DNA of 64,000 bases from Mesorhizobium erdmanii USDA 3471. GTDB taxonomy: Bacteria; Pseudomonadota; Alphaproteobacteria; Rhizobiales; Rhizobiaceae. Both the position numbers and the translations under genes were made by a program. Under the pieces are notes generated by a model. It did no database searches, was not told the origin of the DNA, and saw only the letters and a list, made by a program, of their open reading frames with translations. The DNA is taken from contig NZ_AXAE01000021.1 of the NCBI RefSeq assembly GCF_000472705.1, forward strand, positions 7,501 through 71,500, in the 5' to 3' direction. Of the stretch, positions 37,259-45,554 are shown piece after piece; position 1 is the stretch's first letter, and the number at the start of each line of letters is the position of its first letter.

Positions 37259-38427
37259 TCAAGACATACCGGTGTTTCACGAGCTTCTGCGCGCCGCTCG
37301 TGTTGTCGCTCGCGCTCTTGTCGGCGCCGGCCTCGGCTGGCTCATGCCCAGAGGATTGTAGCGAGCCCCCGCCTTCGCGCCATCCCGTCAACATCTACAG
37401 CCAGACGACGGCCGATCATTTGAGCCCAGCTACCGCCGGCGCGTTGCCACGCGTCTATGTGCCAAACCGTTCGTCCAACAGCGTATCGGTCATCGACACG
37501 ACGACCCTGAAGGAAGTGGACAGGTTCACTGTCGGGCTCAGACCCCAGCACGTCGTTCCGTCCTGGGATTTGAAGACGCTCTGGGTCGCCAACAATGCCA
37601 GCGGCACCAGCAAGGGCAGCGTGACGCCCATCGACCCCAAGACCGCCAAGGCGGGTCACGAAATTCCGGTCGATGATCCCTACAACATATACTTCATGCC
37701 GGATGGAAGTTCGGCGATCATTGTCGATGAAGCCTACCAGCGGCTCGACCTGCGCGATCCGCAGACCATGGCGCTGAAATCAACCATCCCGACGCCAACC
37801 TGCCCGGGCATCAATCACGCCGATTTTTCAGCCGACAACGCCTATGCCATCTTCACCTGCGAATATGGCGCCGGCGGCCTTCTGAAGGTCGACCTGAAAA
37901 ATCAGAAGGTGCTCGGCCACCTCGCACTGTCGAAGATGGGCATGCCGCAGGACGTCAGGCTCTCCCCCGACGGCAAGGTCTTCTATGTCGCCGACATGAT
38001 GAACGACGGCGTGTTCCTGATCGACGGAGACAGCTTTTCCGAGATCGGCTTCATCGCCACCGGCATCGGCACGCATGGATTTGTCGTCAGCCGTGACGCA
38101 ACGAAGCTCTACGTTTCCAACCGCGGCTCGCACAAGATGGAGCAAGGCCGTGCAAAGGGGCCCGGCAGCGTGACCGTCATCGATTTCGCCACCCGTTCGG
38201 TCATCGCGCAATGGCCCATACCGGGTGGCGGCAGCCCCGACATGGGAAATGTCAGCGCCGACGGCAAGCAATTGTGGCTATCCGGCCGCTTCGACAGCGA
38301 GGTCTACATGATCGACACCATGTCGGGCGCTGTCACGAAGATTCCGGTTGGCGTCGAGCCTCATGGACTGACGGTCTGGCCTCAGCCCGGCAGATACTCG
38401 CAGGGCCATACCGGCAACATGCGGTAG
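37255..38427 (+). CDS. Exported YVTN-family beta-propeller protein
   Basis: 390 residues from ATG 37255, overlapping the creatininase-like stop. A signal peptide (LVLSLALLSAPASAGSC) is followed by repeated WD-like blades with the YVTN signature: RVYVPNRSSNSVSVIDT, KTLWVANNASG, GKVFYVADMMNDGVFLIDG, TKLYVSNRGSHKM and KQLWLSGRFDSEVYMIDT, about seven blades. The cysteines SCPEDCSE just after the leader could form a disulfide. YVTN proteins of this type often sit beside dehydrogenases or copper proteins; here the only neighbour is the creatininase-like protein, so the two probably act together in the periplasm. The role is unknown. Confidence 0.9.
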   Translation: MIKTYRCFTSFCAPLVLSLALLSAPASAGSCPEDCSEPPPSRHPVNIYSQTTADHLSPATAGALPRVYVPNRSSNSVSVIDTTTLKEVDRFTVGLRPQHVVPSWDLKTLWVANNASGTSKGSVTPIDPKTAKAGHEIPVDDPYNIYFMPDGSSAIIVDEAYQRLDLRDPQTMALKSTIPTPTCPGINHADFSADNAYAIFTCEYGAGGLLKVDLKNQKVLGHLALSKMGMPQDVRLSPDGKVFYVADMMNDGVFLIDGDSFSEIGFIATGIGTHGFVVSRDATKLYVSNRGSHKMEQGRAKGPGSVTVIDFATRSVIAQWPIPGGGSPDMGNVSADGKQLWLSGRFDSEVYMIDTMSGAVTKIPVGVEPHGLTVWPQPGRYSQGHTGNMR

Positions 38428-38566
38428 GGCGGCATTCCGCCAAGAGGCCTGCCTCGAACGCGTGTCGCAGCCGGTTGCGGAAAAGGCCTGCCGCAGCCCT
38501 AGGCAAGTGCGCGATATTTACGACGTCAGCGAGTGGCTCGCCATCCGAAGCTCGGAGAGCGAAGGG

Positions 38567-38651
38567 TGGTGCCCCTAGCCGGGATCGAACCAGCACTCCT
38601 TGCGGAACTCGATTTTGAGTCGAGCGCGTCTACCAATTCCGCCATAGGGGC
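38567..38651 (-). tRNA. tRNA-Leu, anticodon CAA
   Basis: 85 bases on the minus strand, starting GCCCCTATGGCGG and ending with an encoded CCA (TGGT at 38567-38570 on the plus strand gives ACCA). The 7-bp acceptor stem GCCCCTA/TAGGGGC closes. The anticodon stem CTCGA/TCGAG encloses loop CTCAAAA, giving anticodon CAA, which reads the UUG leucine codon. A class II long variable arm follows, and the T arm has GGTTCGATCC. Confidence 0.97.
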
Positions 38652-38679
38652 TCAGGCCGGACGGCCTGGATGGGCGCGG

Positions 38680-38707
38680 ACTATACGGTTGGAGGCCTGT
38701 TCGTCAA
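38680..38707 (-). promoter_or_regulatory. Promoter of tRNA-Leu(CAA)
   Basis: On the minus strand: TTGACG, 16-base spacer, TATAGT, close to the RpoD consensus. The -10 lies 28 bases before the tRNA 5' end, a normal distance for a short leader that RNase P removes. Confidence 0.75.
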
Positions 38708-38865
38708 CTGGCCAATTCTCAGTTGCCCCGGCTGCGACCAATCTTCGCCTTTTGATTTGGTGACAGTGCTGCCATTGTGCAGCGCGGAAAATCTTTCTAG
38801 ACAGGCGGCGCATGCTTTTGCCTCGGGCATCTGACGACTTTTGGGCGACACGCATAGGAGAGCCG

Positions 38866-39450
38866 ATGCTTCGCGGACTGTATGACTGGACCCTGTCGCT
38901 GGCGGCGCGCAAATCCGCGGAATGGTGGCTGGCCTTCATCGCTTTCGTTGAAAGCTCGGTGTTTTTCATACCGGCCGACGTGCTGTTCCTGCCCATGGCG
39001 TTGGCGCGCCCCGAACGTGCCTATCGCTACGCGCTGACCGCCACTGTTGCGTCCGTTCTGGGCGGCATTGCCGGCTGGCTGATCGGCTACTATGCCTATG
39101 ACACGATAGCACGGCCGATCCTGGAGCACTTCGGCGGCATTGCCACTTTCGAGAAGTGGCAGTCGTCCGGCACCGGGCTGATGCTGGTGCTGCTCGTAAC
39201 ATCCGGCGCTGCGCACCTGCCGCCGATCAAGGTGGTCACTATTCTGGCCGGGGCGCTTCACGTCAATCTTGTTGTCTTCGTCGTCTCGGCCATCTTGGCG
39301 CGCGGTGCCCGCTTCCTGCTGCTGGCCTGGCTGCTGCGCCGCTATGGCGAACCGATCCGGGAGTTCATCGAAAAGCGCTTGGGATTGATTGTCGGGGCCG
39401 GCGCCGCTGCCCTGATTTTGCTCTATATCCTCGTCAGATACGCATTTTAG
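38866..39450 (+). CDS. YqaA family (DedA-like, SNARE-associated) membrane protein
   Basis: 194 residues from ATG 38866, preceded by AGGAGAGC; a start at 38812 would add 18 residues without a ribosome site. Five or so hydrophobic helices with the VTT/DedA core: FVESSVFFIPADVLFLPMAL (the F-x(2)-S-x(3)-P/D motif), ATVASVLGGIAGWLIGYYAY and a Pro-rich re-entrant SGAAHLPPIKVVTILAGA. The family is thought to flip phospholipids or carry undecaprenyl phosphate across the inner membrane; YqaA itself is uncharacterised. It is 31 bases before dsbB. Confidence 0.9.
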   Translation: MLRGLYDWTLSLAARKSAEWWLAFIAFVESSVFFIPADVLFLPMALARPERAYRYALTATVASVLGGIAGWLIGYYAYDTIARPILEHFGGIATFEKWQSSGTGLMLVLLVTSGAAHLPPIKVVTILAGALHVNLVVFVVSAILARGARFLLLAWLLRRYGEPIREFIEKRLGLIVGAGAAALILLYILVRYAF

Positions 39451-39481
39451 GCGGCCGACGAATTCAACGGACAAAAGAACC

Positions 39482-40000
39482 ATGACAGCGACCATGACTG
39501 CCGACACCGGACGCCAGCGAACGCGGGCAGCCTTGTTTCTCGCGGTCGCGATGGCCGCGACCGTCGGTTCGGCGCTCGGCTTCCAGTACATTGGCGGCTA
39601 TATCCCTTGCCACCTCTGCCTGGAACAGCGCACTCCCTACTATGTCGGCGCGCCTTTGATGGTGCTGGCGGTGATTGCCTCGATGCTGCGCGCGCCGGCC
39701 TGGCTGACGCGCGGCCTGCTGGCTGTCGGCGGCCTGTTGATGCTCTACGGCCTCTATCTCGGCGTCTACCATTCCGGTGTCGAATGGCAGTGGTGGGCCG
39801 GCCCGACCGACTGCACGGCGGGCGCCGGGCCGGTCGACACCGGTGGCAAGGGCGTTCTCGACGCGCTCGACAAATTCGTGCCGCCCTCCTGCGACAAGGC
39901 CGCCCTGCGCATACTGGGCCTGTCGCTCGCCGGCTGGAACGCCATCGCCAGCCTTATACTGGCGGCCGTCGCCTTCCGCGGCGCGCTGGCCCGTGATTGA
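39482..40000 (+). CDS. dsbB: Disulfide bond formation protein B
   Basis: 172 residues, four transmembrane helices. The first redox pair is Cys43-His-Leu-Cys46 in YIPCHLCLEQRTPYY. The second periplasmic pair is Cys111 and Cys137, in the loop between helices 3 and 4 (PTDC ... PPSC). DsbB reoxidises DsbA and passes electrons to ubiquinone. The sequence follows the alphaproteobacterial DsbB pattern (short loop 1, LCLEQR). Likely cotranscribed with the YqaA gene. Confidence 0.95.
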   Translation: MTATMTADTGRQRTRAALFLAVAMAATVGSALGFQYIGGYIPCHLCLEQRTPYYVGAPLMVLAVIASMLRAPAWLTRGLLAVGGLLMLYGLYLGVYHSGVEWQWWAGPTDCTAGAGPVDTGGKGVLDALDKFVPPSCDKAALRILGLSLAGWNAIASLILAAVAFRGALARD

Positions 40001-40114
40001 ACCGGCGCGGCGCAGAGTTCGTCCAGAAATCGGCAGCCAGAAATTCGGAAGGCTGAGTCGAATGGCGCGGCTTTCGAGAACTGGAGCGGAGCTTACTGAA
40101 GTACGTGAGCTCGG

Positions 40115-40135
40115 TTCTACTGCGACGCAGTAGAA
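40115..40135. repeat. 21-bp perfect palindrome between convergent genes
   Basis: TTCTACTGCG, central A, CGCAGTAGAA. It lies in the 191-base gap between the dsbB and HNH stops, inside a longer stretch with GAGCGGAGCTTACTGAAGTACG, which I recall as a common Mesorhizobium intergenic repeat. It may act as a bidirectional terminator, but there is no U-tract. Confidence 0.65.
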
Positions 40136-40191
40136 CGCGAAAGCGCAGAAAGCCGCGTCAGGCGGCCAGCATGGCGAATTTGTGCCGAACT

Positions 40192-40749
40192 CTATGGTTC
40201 GAGTTCGACATCCCAGTATAGATAATCCATCCAGCTTTCATGCAGATGGTTGGGCGGGAACAGCCGGCCATTGTTGTGCAGGTCATGCACGGTCGGCTGG
40301 TACGGCTTCTGCAGCGGCCACATCTTGGCATGCGCCGGCATCATGCCGCCCTTCCTCAAATTGCAGGGCGAACAGGCGGCAACGACATTCTCCCAGGTCG
40401 TGGCGCCGCCGCGATGGCGGGGAATGACATGATCGAAGGTCAGATCGTCGGGCGTGCCGCAATACTGGCACTGGAAGCGGTCGCGCAGGAAGACGTTGAA
40501 GCGGGTGAACGCCGGGTGCCTGGACGGCTTCACATAGGCCTTCAGGCTGACCACGCTCGGCAGCTTCATCGAGAAGGTCGGCGAGGACACCGCGTGCTCG
40601 TATTCGGCGACGATGTTCACCCGGTCGAGGAACACCGCCTTGATGGCGTCCTGCCAGGACCAGAGCGACAAGGGGTAATAGCTGAGCGGACGGTAATCCG
40701 CATTCAGCACCAGTGCTGGAAGCCCATCCGGAGATACGGCAACCGTCAC
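40192..40749 (-). CDS. HNH endonuclease family protein
   Basis: 185 residues. HNH core with zinc-ribbon cysteines: Cys94 and Cys97 (CQYC), Asp106-His107 in LTFDHVIPRHRGG, Asn121 in TTWENVVAAC, and Cys126/Cys129 (CSPC). The N-terminal part (VLNADYRPLSYYPLSLWSW) is the conserved start of the widespread chromosomal HNH family in Alphaproteobacteria and Cyanobacteria. Function is not established; it is not linked here to a restriction system or phage. Convergent with dsbB. Confidence 0.93.
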   Translation of the reverse strand: MTVAVSPDGLPALVLNADYRPLSYYPLSLWSWQDAIKAVFLDRVNIVAEYEHAVSSPTFSMKLPSVVSLKAYVKPSRHPAFTRFNVFLRDRFQCQYCGTPDDLTFDHVIPRHRGGATTWENVVAACSPCNLRKGGMMPAHAKMWPLQKPYQPTVHDLHNNGRLFPPNHLHESWMDYLYWDVELEP

Positions 40750-40877
40750 GTGTTTACCTCCTTGGTTCTAGACCCGAACGGCGCGGATACTGTAAGCCCG
40801 ACATGACAGGGATGTGAAGCGGATTGTCGTTTGCCCGAAGCGTCAAAAACCCTCGATTTTTATGCTTTTTTGCGGAT

Positions 40878-41519
40878 TCAGGACGGCGGCGCGGCGTCCC
40901 TGCCCCTGGTTTCGCGATAATAGGACCAGAAAAGCCGCGATGCGACACCTCGCCACGGGCTCCATGATTCGGCCAGTGCGATCAGTGTTTTCTCCGGCGG
41001 ACGCGGATCTATGCCGAGCGCATGGCCGACCGCGCTCTGCAGCGCGACATCGCGCGCCGGGAAAATGTCGGGGTGCCCGGCGGCGAACAGAAGGTACACT
41101 TCCGCCGTCCAGGGGCCGATACCCGGCACGGCCGTCATCGTCGTGATCGCCTCGGTTGCATCGAGCGAACACAAATGGTTGAGGTCGAGCCCGCCGGCAA
41201 CGGCCTCGGCAACCGCGATCAGGCCGCGCTGCTTGGGCCGCGACAGGCCGGCCTCGCGAAACATGTCCTCGCCGGCGGCCAGGATCGCCTGCGGCGTCAG
41301 CGGATCGACGAGCTTCGTCAGCCGGCCGAAAATGGCATCGGCGCTGGCGCGGGAGACCTGCTGCGAGACGATGATCGAGGCCAGGCTCCTGAATCCTGGT
41401 TCGGAAAGCCTGAGTGGGACTTCGCCGGCCATGCCGCGCACCTTTTCCAGGCGCGGATCGATGATGCAAAGCGCATCGAGCCCGCGCGCAATGTCGTCCA
41501 GTGTCGCGATGCGTTGCAT
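40878..41519 (-). CDS. DNA-3-methyladenine glycosylase II-like (AlkA, HhH-GPD)
   Basis: 213 residues from ATG 41519 (MQRIATLDDI). HhH-GPD fold: LASIIVSQQVSRASADAIF (the conserved QQ/S helix), the helix-hairpin-helix VPGIGPWTAEVYLLFA at 131-146 and the catalytic Asp157 in FPARDVALQ. It removes alkylated bases from DNA for base excision repair. It is shorter than E. coli AlkA (282) because it lacks the N-terminal antiparallel sheet domain, normal for this bacterial group. It is divergent from gluQRS, with 75 bases between. Confidence 0.93.
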   Translation of the reverse strand: MQRIATLDDIARGLDALCIIDPRLEKVRGMAGEVPLRLSEPGFRSLASIIVSQQVSRASADAIFGRLTKLVDPLTPQAILAAGEDMFREAGLSRPKQRGLIAVAEAVAGGLDLNHLCSLDATEAITTMTAVPGIGPWTAEVYLLFAAGHPDIFPARDVALQSAVGHALGIDPRPPEKTLIALAESWSPWRGVASRLFWSYYRETRGRDAAPPS

Positions 41520-41594
41520 GATATCCTTGTCCGCGAATGTGCCGCAAAGTAGCAACGGCCAAAACCGCTGCACAACCCGATTGCCGCTCGAGAC

Positions 41595-42470
41595 ATGACG
41601 CTCCTGACATTCCGCTTCGCGCCCAGCCCCAATGGCGACCTGCATCTCGGCCACGCCTATTCGGCGCTGCTCAACCAGAAGCTGGCAAGGGCCGGCGGCG
41701 GCCGCCTGCTGCTGCGTATCGAGGATATCGACATGGCGCGCTGCACGCCGCAATTCGAGGCCGGCGTGCTCGCCGATCTGAAATGGCTGGGCCTTGATTG
41801 GGAACAGCCGGTCCGCCGCCAGTCCGAGCATTTTGGCGAGTACCAGGCGGTGCTTCAGCAGTTGATCGGCGAGGAACTGGTCTATCCCGCCTTCATGAGC
41901 CGTGGCGACATCAGGGCTTTCATCGCCGACAGCGAAAGGCGCGGGCGCGACTGGCCGCGCGACCCCGACGGCGTGCCGCTCTACCCCCCGTCCGACAAGG
42001 CGCTGACGATGAAGGAACGCAAACGGCGCATCGCCGATAACGAACCCTTCGCCTGGCGGCTCGATACCGATGCTGTCATGGCGCGTGTCGGCAGGGATCT
42101 CGCATGGGCCGAATTCACCGACGAGACGCTATCGGCGACGCGTTCGGTCGAGGCCCGCCCGCAGGACTGGGGCGATGTGATCGTGGCGCGCCGCGACATC
42201 CCGACCAGCTACCACCTCGCCGTCGTCATGGACGATGCGCTGCAGGGCATCAGCCATGTCGTGCGCGGCCAGGATCTGTTTTCCGCCACCGGCGTGCAGC
42301 GCCTGCTGCAGGAAGTGCTTGGCCTGCCGCGGCCCGCTTACTTCCACCATCGGCTCATCCTCGGACCGGACGGCCGAAAACTGTCTAAGAGCCTCGGCGA
42401 CACCGGACTTGCCACGCTGCGCGGGGCCGGGGCGACACCTGACGACATCAGGCGGATGATTGGCCTCTGA
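41595..42470 (+). CDS. gluQRS: Glutamyl-Q tRNA(Asp) synthetase
   Basis: 291 residues. It resembles the catalytic half of GluRS without an anticodon-binding domain: FRFAPSPNGDLHLGH with the HIGH-like HLGH (17-20) and KLSKS at 262-266. It attaches glutamate to queuosine in tRNA-Asp. E. coli GluQRS binds zinc through three cysteines; here the corresponding YPAFMSRGDI has no Cys and the whole protein has only Cys50, so the zinc site is lost. This loss may be common in rhizobial members. The start ATG follows the AlkA-like gene divergently. Confidence 0.93.
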   Translation: MTLLTFRFAPSPNGDLHLGHAYSALLNQKLARAGGGRLLLRIEDIDMARCTPQFEAGVLADLKWLGLDWEQPVRRQSEHFGEYQAVLQQLIGEELVYPAFMSRGDIRAFIADSERRGRDWPRDPDGVPLYPPSDKALTMKERKRRIADNEPFAWRLDTDAVMARVGRDLAWAEFTDETLSATRSVEARPQDWGDVIVARRDIPTSYHLAVVMDDALQGISHVVRGQDLFSATGVQRLLQEVLGLPRPAYFHHRLILGPDGRKLSKSLGDTGLATLRGAGATPDDIRRMIGL

Positions 42471-42621
42471 TCCGGCGAAATTCCGGGAAAAACACGGGGG
42501 GCCTTCACCAGCGATTGAATTCCCGTGATGCATGGATCAATCGTTTCATTTTGCGCGCCCGGCTGAACCGGACTAGAGCAACGCCACGGTCAGGTCTCAC
42601 CAGCGTCGCGGTTTCCGGAAA

Positions 42622-43509
42622 ATGCACAGCATCAAGCGGTTCATCCCCGCCACCTTCGTTGTCCTGTGGGCGACCGGCTTCATCGGCGCGCGCTACGCCA
42701 TGCCTTGGGCGGAGCCGTTCACCTTCCTTGCCGCGCGTTTCGTCATCGCCGCTATCCTGCTGGCCGTACTGATGCTGGTGCTGGGGTCGAAGCGGGCCAC
42801 CCGCGAGGAGGCGCTGCACGCCACCGGCGCCGGCGTGCTGATGCACGGCGTCTATCTCGGTGCCGTCTTCTGGGCCATCCACAGGGGCATGCCGGCCGGG
42901 TTTTCAGCCCTGATCGTCGGCCTGCAGCCGCTGATCACCGCGGTACTTGCCGGCAAGTTTCTGGGCGAGGCCATCCTGCCGCGCCATTGGCTTGGCCTTG
43001 GCATCGGCCTGATCGGCATCGTCATCGTCTTGTGGCCAAAGCTCGGGGCGCTTAGCGGCGGCGTCACTACGGCGACGCTGACCGCCTCGCTGGTCTCGGT
43101 GCTCGGCATGAGCGCCGGCACCATCTGGCAGAAGCGCTTTGCCTCCGGCGGCGACCTCGTGGCGGCGACCATGTGGCAATATGTCGGCGGCGCCGCGCTG
43201 ATGATCCTGGCCGCGCTCGCCTTCGAAACGCACACCGTCGTCATCAACGGCGAACTGATCTTCGCCATGGCCTGGCTGGTGCTGGTGCTGTCGCTCGGCG
43301 CTATCTTCCTGTTGATGGTGATGATCCGCGACGGCGAAATGTCGAAAGTCGCCTCGCTGTTCTACCTGGTGCCGGCGGTGACGGCGATCATTGCCTGGGC
43401 CTTGTTCGACGAGCAGCTCAACGCGCTGCAGATTGTCGGCATGGCGATCACCACCTTCGGCGTCGGCCTGGCAACGGCGCGGCAGGCAAAGAGAGAGTTG
43501 AGGAATTAA
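42622..43509 (+). CDS. EamA/DMT-superfamily transporter
   Basis: 295 residues, ten hydrophobic helices in two EamA repeats. WATGFIGARYAMPWAEPFTF is the typical first repeat opening (W-x-T/S-x-F), and GMPAGFSALIVGLQPLITAV is the conserved end of helix 3. Probably exports a metabolite such as an amino acid or threonine-like compound; no substrate is indicated. It converges on the BrkB gene. It is a different subfamily from the DMT transporter at 17504. Confidence 0.9.
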   Translation: MHSIKRFIPATFVVLWATGFIGARYAMPWAEPFTFLAARFVIAAILLAVLMLVLGSKRATREEALHATGAGVLMHGVYLGAVFWAIHRGMPAGFSALIVGLQPLITAVLAGKFLGEAILPRHWLGLGIGLIGIVIVLWPKLGALSGGVTTATLTASLVSVLGMSAGTIWQKRFASGGDLVAATMWQYVGGAALMILAALAFETHTVVINGELIFAMAWLVLVLSLGAIFLLMVMIRDGEMSKVASLFYLVPAVTAIIAWALFDEQLNALQIVGMAITTFGVGLATARQAKRELRN

Positions 43510-43535
43510 CAGCCGTTTCTGGCGCCGCTATCGCC

Positions 43536-44387
43536 TCACCCAACCCGCGCGCGCGCCTCCAGATAGCGGCTGATCGCGGCGTTGAGCTCGCCGCCGAGGA
43601 TGAAGATCGCCGAGACGATGTAAAGGAAAACCACCGCGATCATGATCGAAGCGAGACCGGCATAGGTTGTCACATAGGACGAGAAATGGTCGAGATAGGT
43701 GGCGAACATCGTCGAGCCGACAAGCCATGCGGCCAGTGTGAAGATGATGCCCGGCACCAGCGAGACGAAGCGGCGCTTGCCGGCCGGCAGCCAGTAATGC
43801 ACGGCAAACAACCCGCCGATGATGACGGCTGAGGCGATGACGTAACGCCACAGCGTGATCGTCCCGGTATAGGGTTTGATCCATTCGAAATGGGCTTCCG
43901 CCAACCGCGCCAGCAAGGGTGCGAACACCAAAAGCACGCTGATCGCCAGGAACCCGGCCGTCGCGATCAGCACGAAGAAGATGCTCTGCACCCGGCGGTA
44001 GATGATGCCGCGCGTTTCGGTGACCCGATAGGCGCGGTTGAGCGAGGTGCGCAGCGCCTCGATGCCGTTTGATGCGAAGTAAGCGGCCAGCAGCACGCCG
44101 TAGGTCAAAAGGTCGGTGCGCCGTACCGTCAGCACGTTCAGCACCTCGTGCGCGATCGGCTTGGCGATCTGGTCCGGCCAGGTGTCGAAGACCAGGTGCA
44201 CCGCCGTGTCGGCGAAGGCCTGGGCGCCGAGGAAGCTGCCCAGCGTCGTGGCGAAGATCAGGAACGGAAACAGCGCCATCAGCGAGGTGATAGCCAGATG
44301 GCTGGCCATCGCCCAGCCGTCGTCGGTGTTGAAATGACCGAGCGCGTCGTAGAGCACGCGGCGCAGGGCGACAATATTCCGCAGCAA
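43536..44387 (-). CDS. YihY/BrkB family inner-membrane protein
   Basis: 283 residues, six or seven hydrophobic helices. Family landmarks: DDGWAMASHLAITSLMALFP at the start, FASNGIEALRTSLNRAYRV in the middle and the end region FLYIVSAIFILGGELNAAIS. The fold is called YihY/UPF0761 or ribonuclease BN by older annotation, but it is not RNase BN. Function unknown, possibly transport or envelope homeostasis. Divergent from the SDR gene with 49 bases between. Confidence 0.93.
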   Translation of the reverse strand: MLRNIVALRRVLYDALGHFNTDDGWAMASHLAITSLMALFPFLIFATTLGSFLGAQAFADTAVHLVFDTWPDQIAKPIAHEVLNVLTVRRTDLLTYGVLLAAYFASNGIEALRTSLNRAYRVTETRGIIYRRVQSIFFVLIATAGFLAISVLLVFAPLLARLAEAHFEWIKPYTGTITLWRYVIASAVIIGGLFAVHYWLPAGKRRFVSLVPGIIFTLAAWLVGSTMFATYLDHFSSYVTTYAGLASIMIAVVFLYIVSAIFILGGELNAAISRYLEARARVG

Positions 44388-44436
44388 GAACCCGCGCTCC
44401 CTTCGATTGTCTCGACGCCGCGAATATGGGAAGTGA

Positions 44437-45312
44437 ATGCGGCAAATGGCAACCCTTCATCAAACCACGAATTCGCCAGCGACAGAGTTGCGCACCATCA
44501 TCGTCACCGGTGCGTCCTCCGGCATAGGCGCCTATTGCGCCCGGGCGCTCAAGTCGGAAGGCTGGCGGGTGTTCGCGACGGCGCGCAAGCCGGAAGACAT
44601 CGCCGCGCTCGAAGCGGACGGTATCGAGGCATTCTACCTCGACTACAGCGAACCGGACTCCATCGCCGCTTTGGTGACTTCGGTGCTCGACCGCACGGAC
44701 GGAAGGCTTGGCGCACTCTTCAACAACGGCGCCTACGCCCAGGCCGGCGCGGTCGAGGATCTCTCGGTGGCCGCGCTGAAAGGGCAATTCGAGGTCAATT
44801 TCTTCGGCTGGCACGACCTGACCCGCCGGCTGGTGCCGGTGATGCGCCGCCAGGGCCATGGCCGTCTCGTCCATTGCTCGTCGATCCTTGGCCTGGTGCC
44901 GGTGCGCTTTCGCGGCGCCTATTCGGCATCGAAGCACGCGCTCGAGGCGCTGATGCTCTGCCAGCGCCAGGAACTGGAAGGCAGCGGCGTCCATGTTTCG
45001 CTGATCGAACCGGGGCCGGTGAAATCGAGGATCGCCAGCAACGGCCTGCCCTGGTTCCTGAAAAACATCGACATCGAGAATTCCGTGCACCGCGCCGACT
45101 ATACCGCGCAATTGGAACGGCTGCGCGCCGGCGGCAGCCAATCGGCGCTGAAGCCTGGACCGGAAGTGGTCCACAAGGTTCTGCGACATGCACTTCTGTC
45201 GCGGCGCCCGCGCCCGCACTATGTGGTAACGGTGCCGGCCAAGATCGGCGCGGCGCTCAAACGCTTCCTGCCGGCATCGATACTCTACCGCCTGATGGCC
45301 AAGCGCGCCTGA
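44437..45312 (+). CDS. SDR family oxidoreductase
   Basis: 291 residues. Classical short-chain dehydrogenase: cofactor motif VTGASSGIGAYCARAL, a variant NNG in LFNNGAYAQAGAVE, catalytic Ser in HCSSILGLVPVRF and Tyr-Lys in YSASKHALEAL. The C-terminal LIEPGPVKSRI is typical. The Arg in FATARKPED after strand 2 points to NADP(H) use. Substrate unknown; the sequence is nearest to the group of SDRs with long C-terminal tails annotated as 17-beta-HSD-like. Start ATG 44437 has GGAAG close upstream; ATG 44446 is possible. Confidence 0.92.
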   Translation: MRQMATLHQTTNSPATELRTIIVTGASSGIGAYCARALKSEGWRVFATARKPEDIAALEADGIEAFYLDYSEPDSIAALVTSVLDRTDGRLGALFNNGAYAQAGAVEDLSVAALKGQFEVNFFGWHDLTRRLVPVMRRQGHGRLVHCSSILGLVPVRFRGAYSASKHALEALMLCQRQELEGSGVHVSLIEPGPVKSRIASNGLPWFLKNIDIENSVHRADYTAQLERLRAGGSQSALKPGPEVVHKVLRHALLSRRPRPHYVVTVPAKIGAALKRFLPASILYRLMAKRA

Positions 45313-45337
45313 ACGCGAAACAACTGGAAACGCAACA

Positions 45338-45529
45338 ATGGCAACCGTCTTCAACATCCTCGCCATTCTGGTCATGGCCGCCGTGGTGATCGTGCTGATC
45401 CGAGGCCTGATCAACATGATGCGTGGCGGTTCCGGCGTCACTTCGAACAAGCTGATGCAGGCGCGCGTCATGCTGCAGGCCGTGGCGCTGGTGCTGATCC
45501 TGCTGGCCGTGTATTTCACGCGCAAGTAA
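45338..45529 (+). CDS. HIG1 domain-containing twin-transmembrane protein
   Basis: 63 residues, two hydrophobic helices (FNILAILVMAAVVIVLIRGL and MLQAVALVLILLAVYF) joined by a polar loop with KLMQARVMLQ, the HIG1/hypoxia-induced pattern. In mitochondria HIG1 proteins assist respiratory supercomplexes; bacterial copies are found beside cobalamin adenosyltransferase genes in Alphaproteobacteria. It lies between the SDR and the adenosyltransferase, 25 bases from each, suggesting one operon. Confidence 0.93.
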   Translation: MATVFNILAILVMAAVVIVLIRGLINMMRGGSGVTSNKLMQARVMLQAVALVLILLAVYFTRK

Positions 45530-45554
45530 GAATATCGGCGGCGGGGGAGACGAC

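Noticed and set aside
38567..38651. tRNA-Leu as an integration site of a genomic island
   Set aside because: No integrase, no direct repeat of the tRNA 3' end and ordinary chromosomal genes on both sides.
40192..40749. HNH gene as part of a restriction or defence system
   Set aside because: It belongs to the common stand-alone chromosomal HNH family and no methyltransferase, helicase or toxin gene is next to it.
43528..45525. 665-codon frame across the BrkB and SDR genes on the minus strand
   Set aside because: It is antisense to the SDR gene and out of frame with BrkB; both real genes have clear motifs in their own frames.
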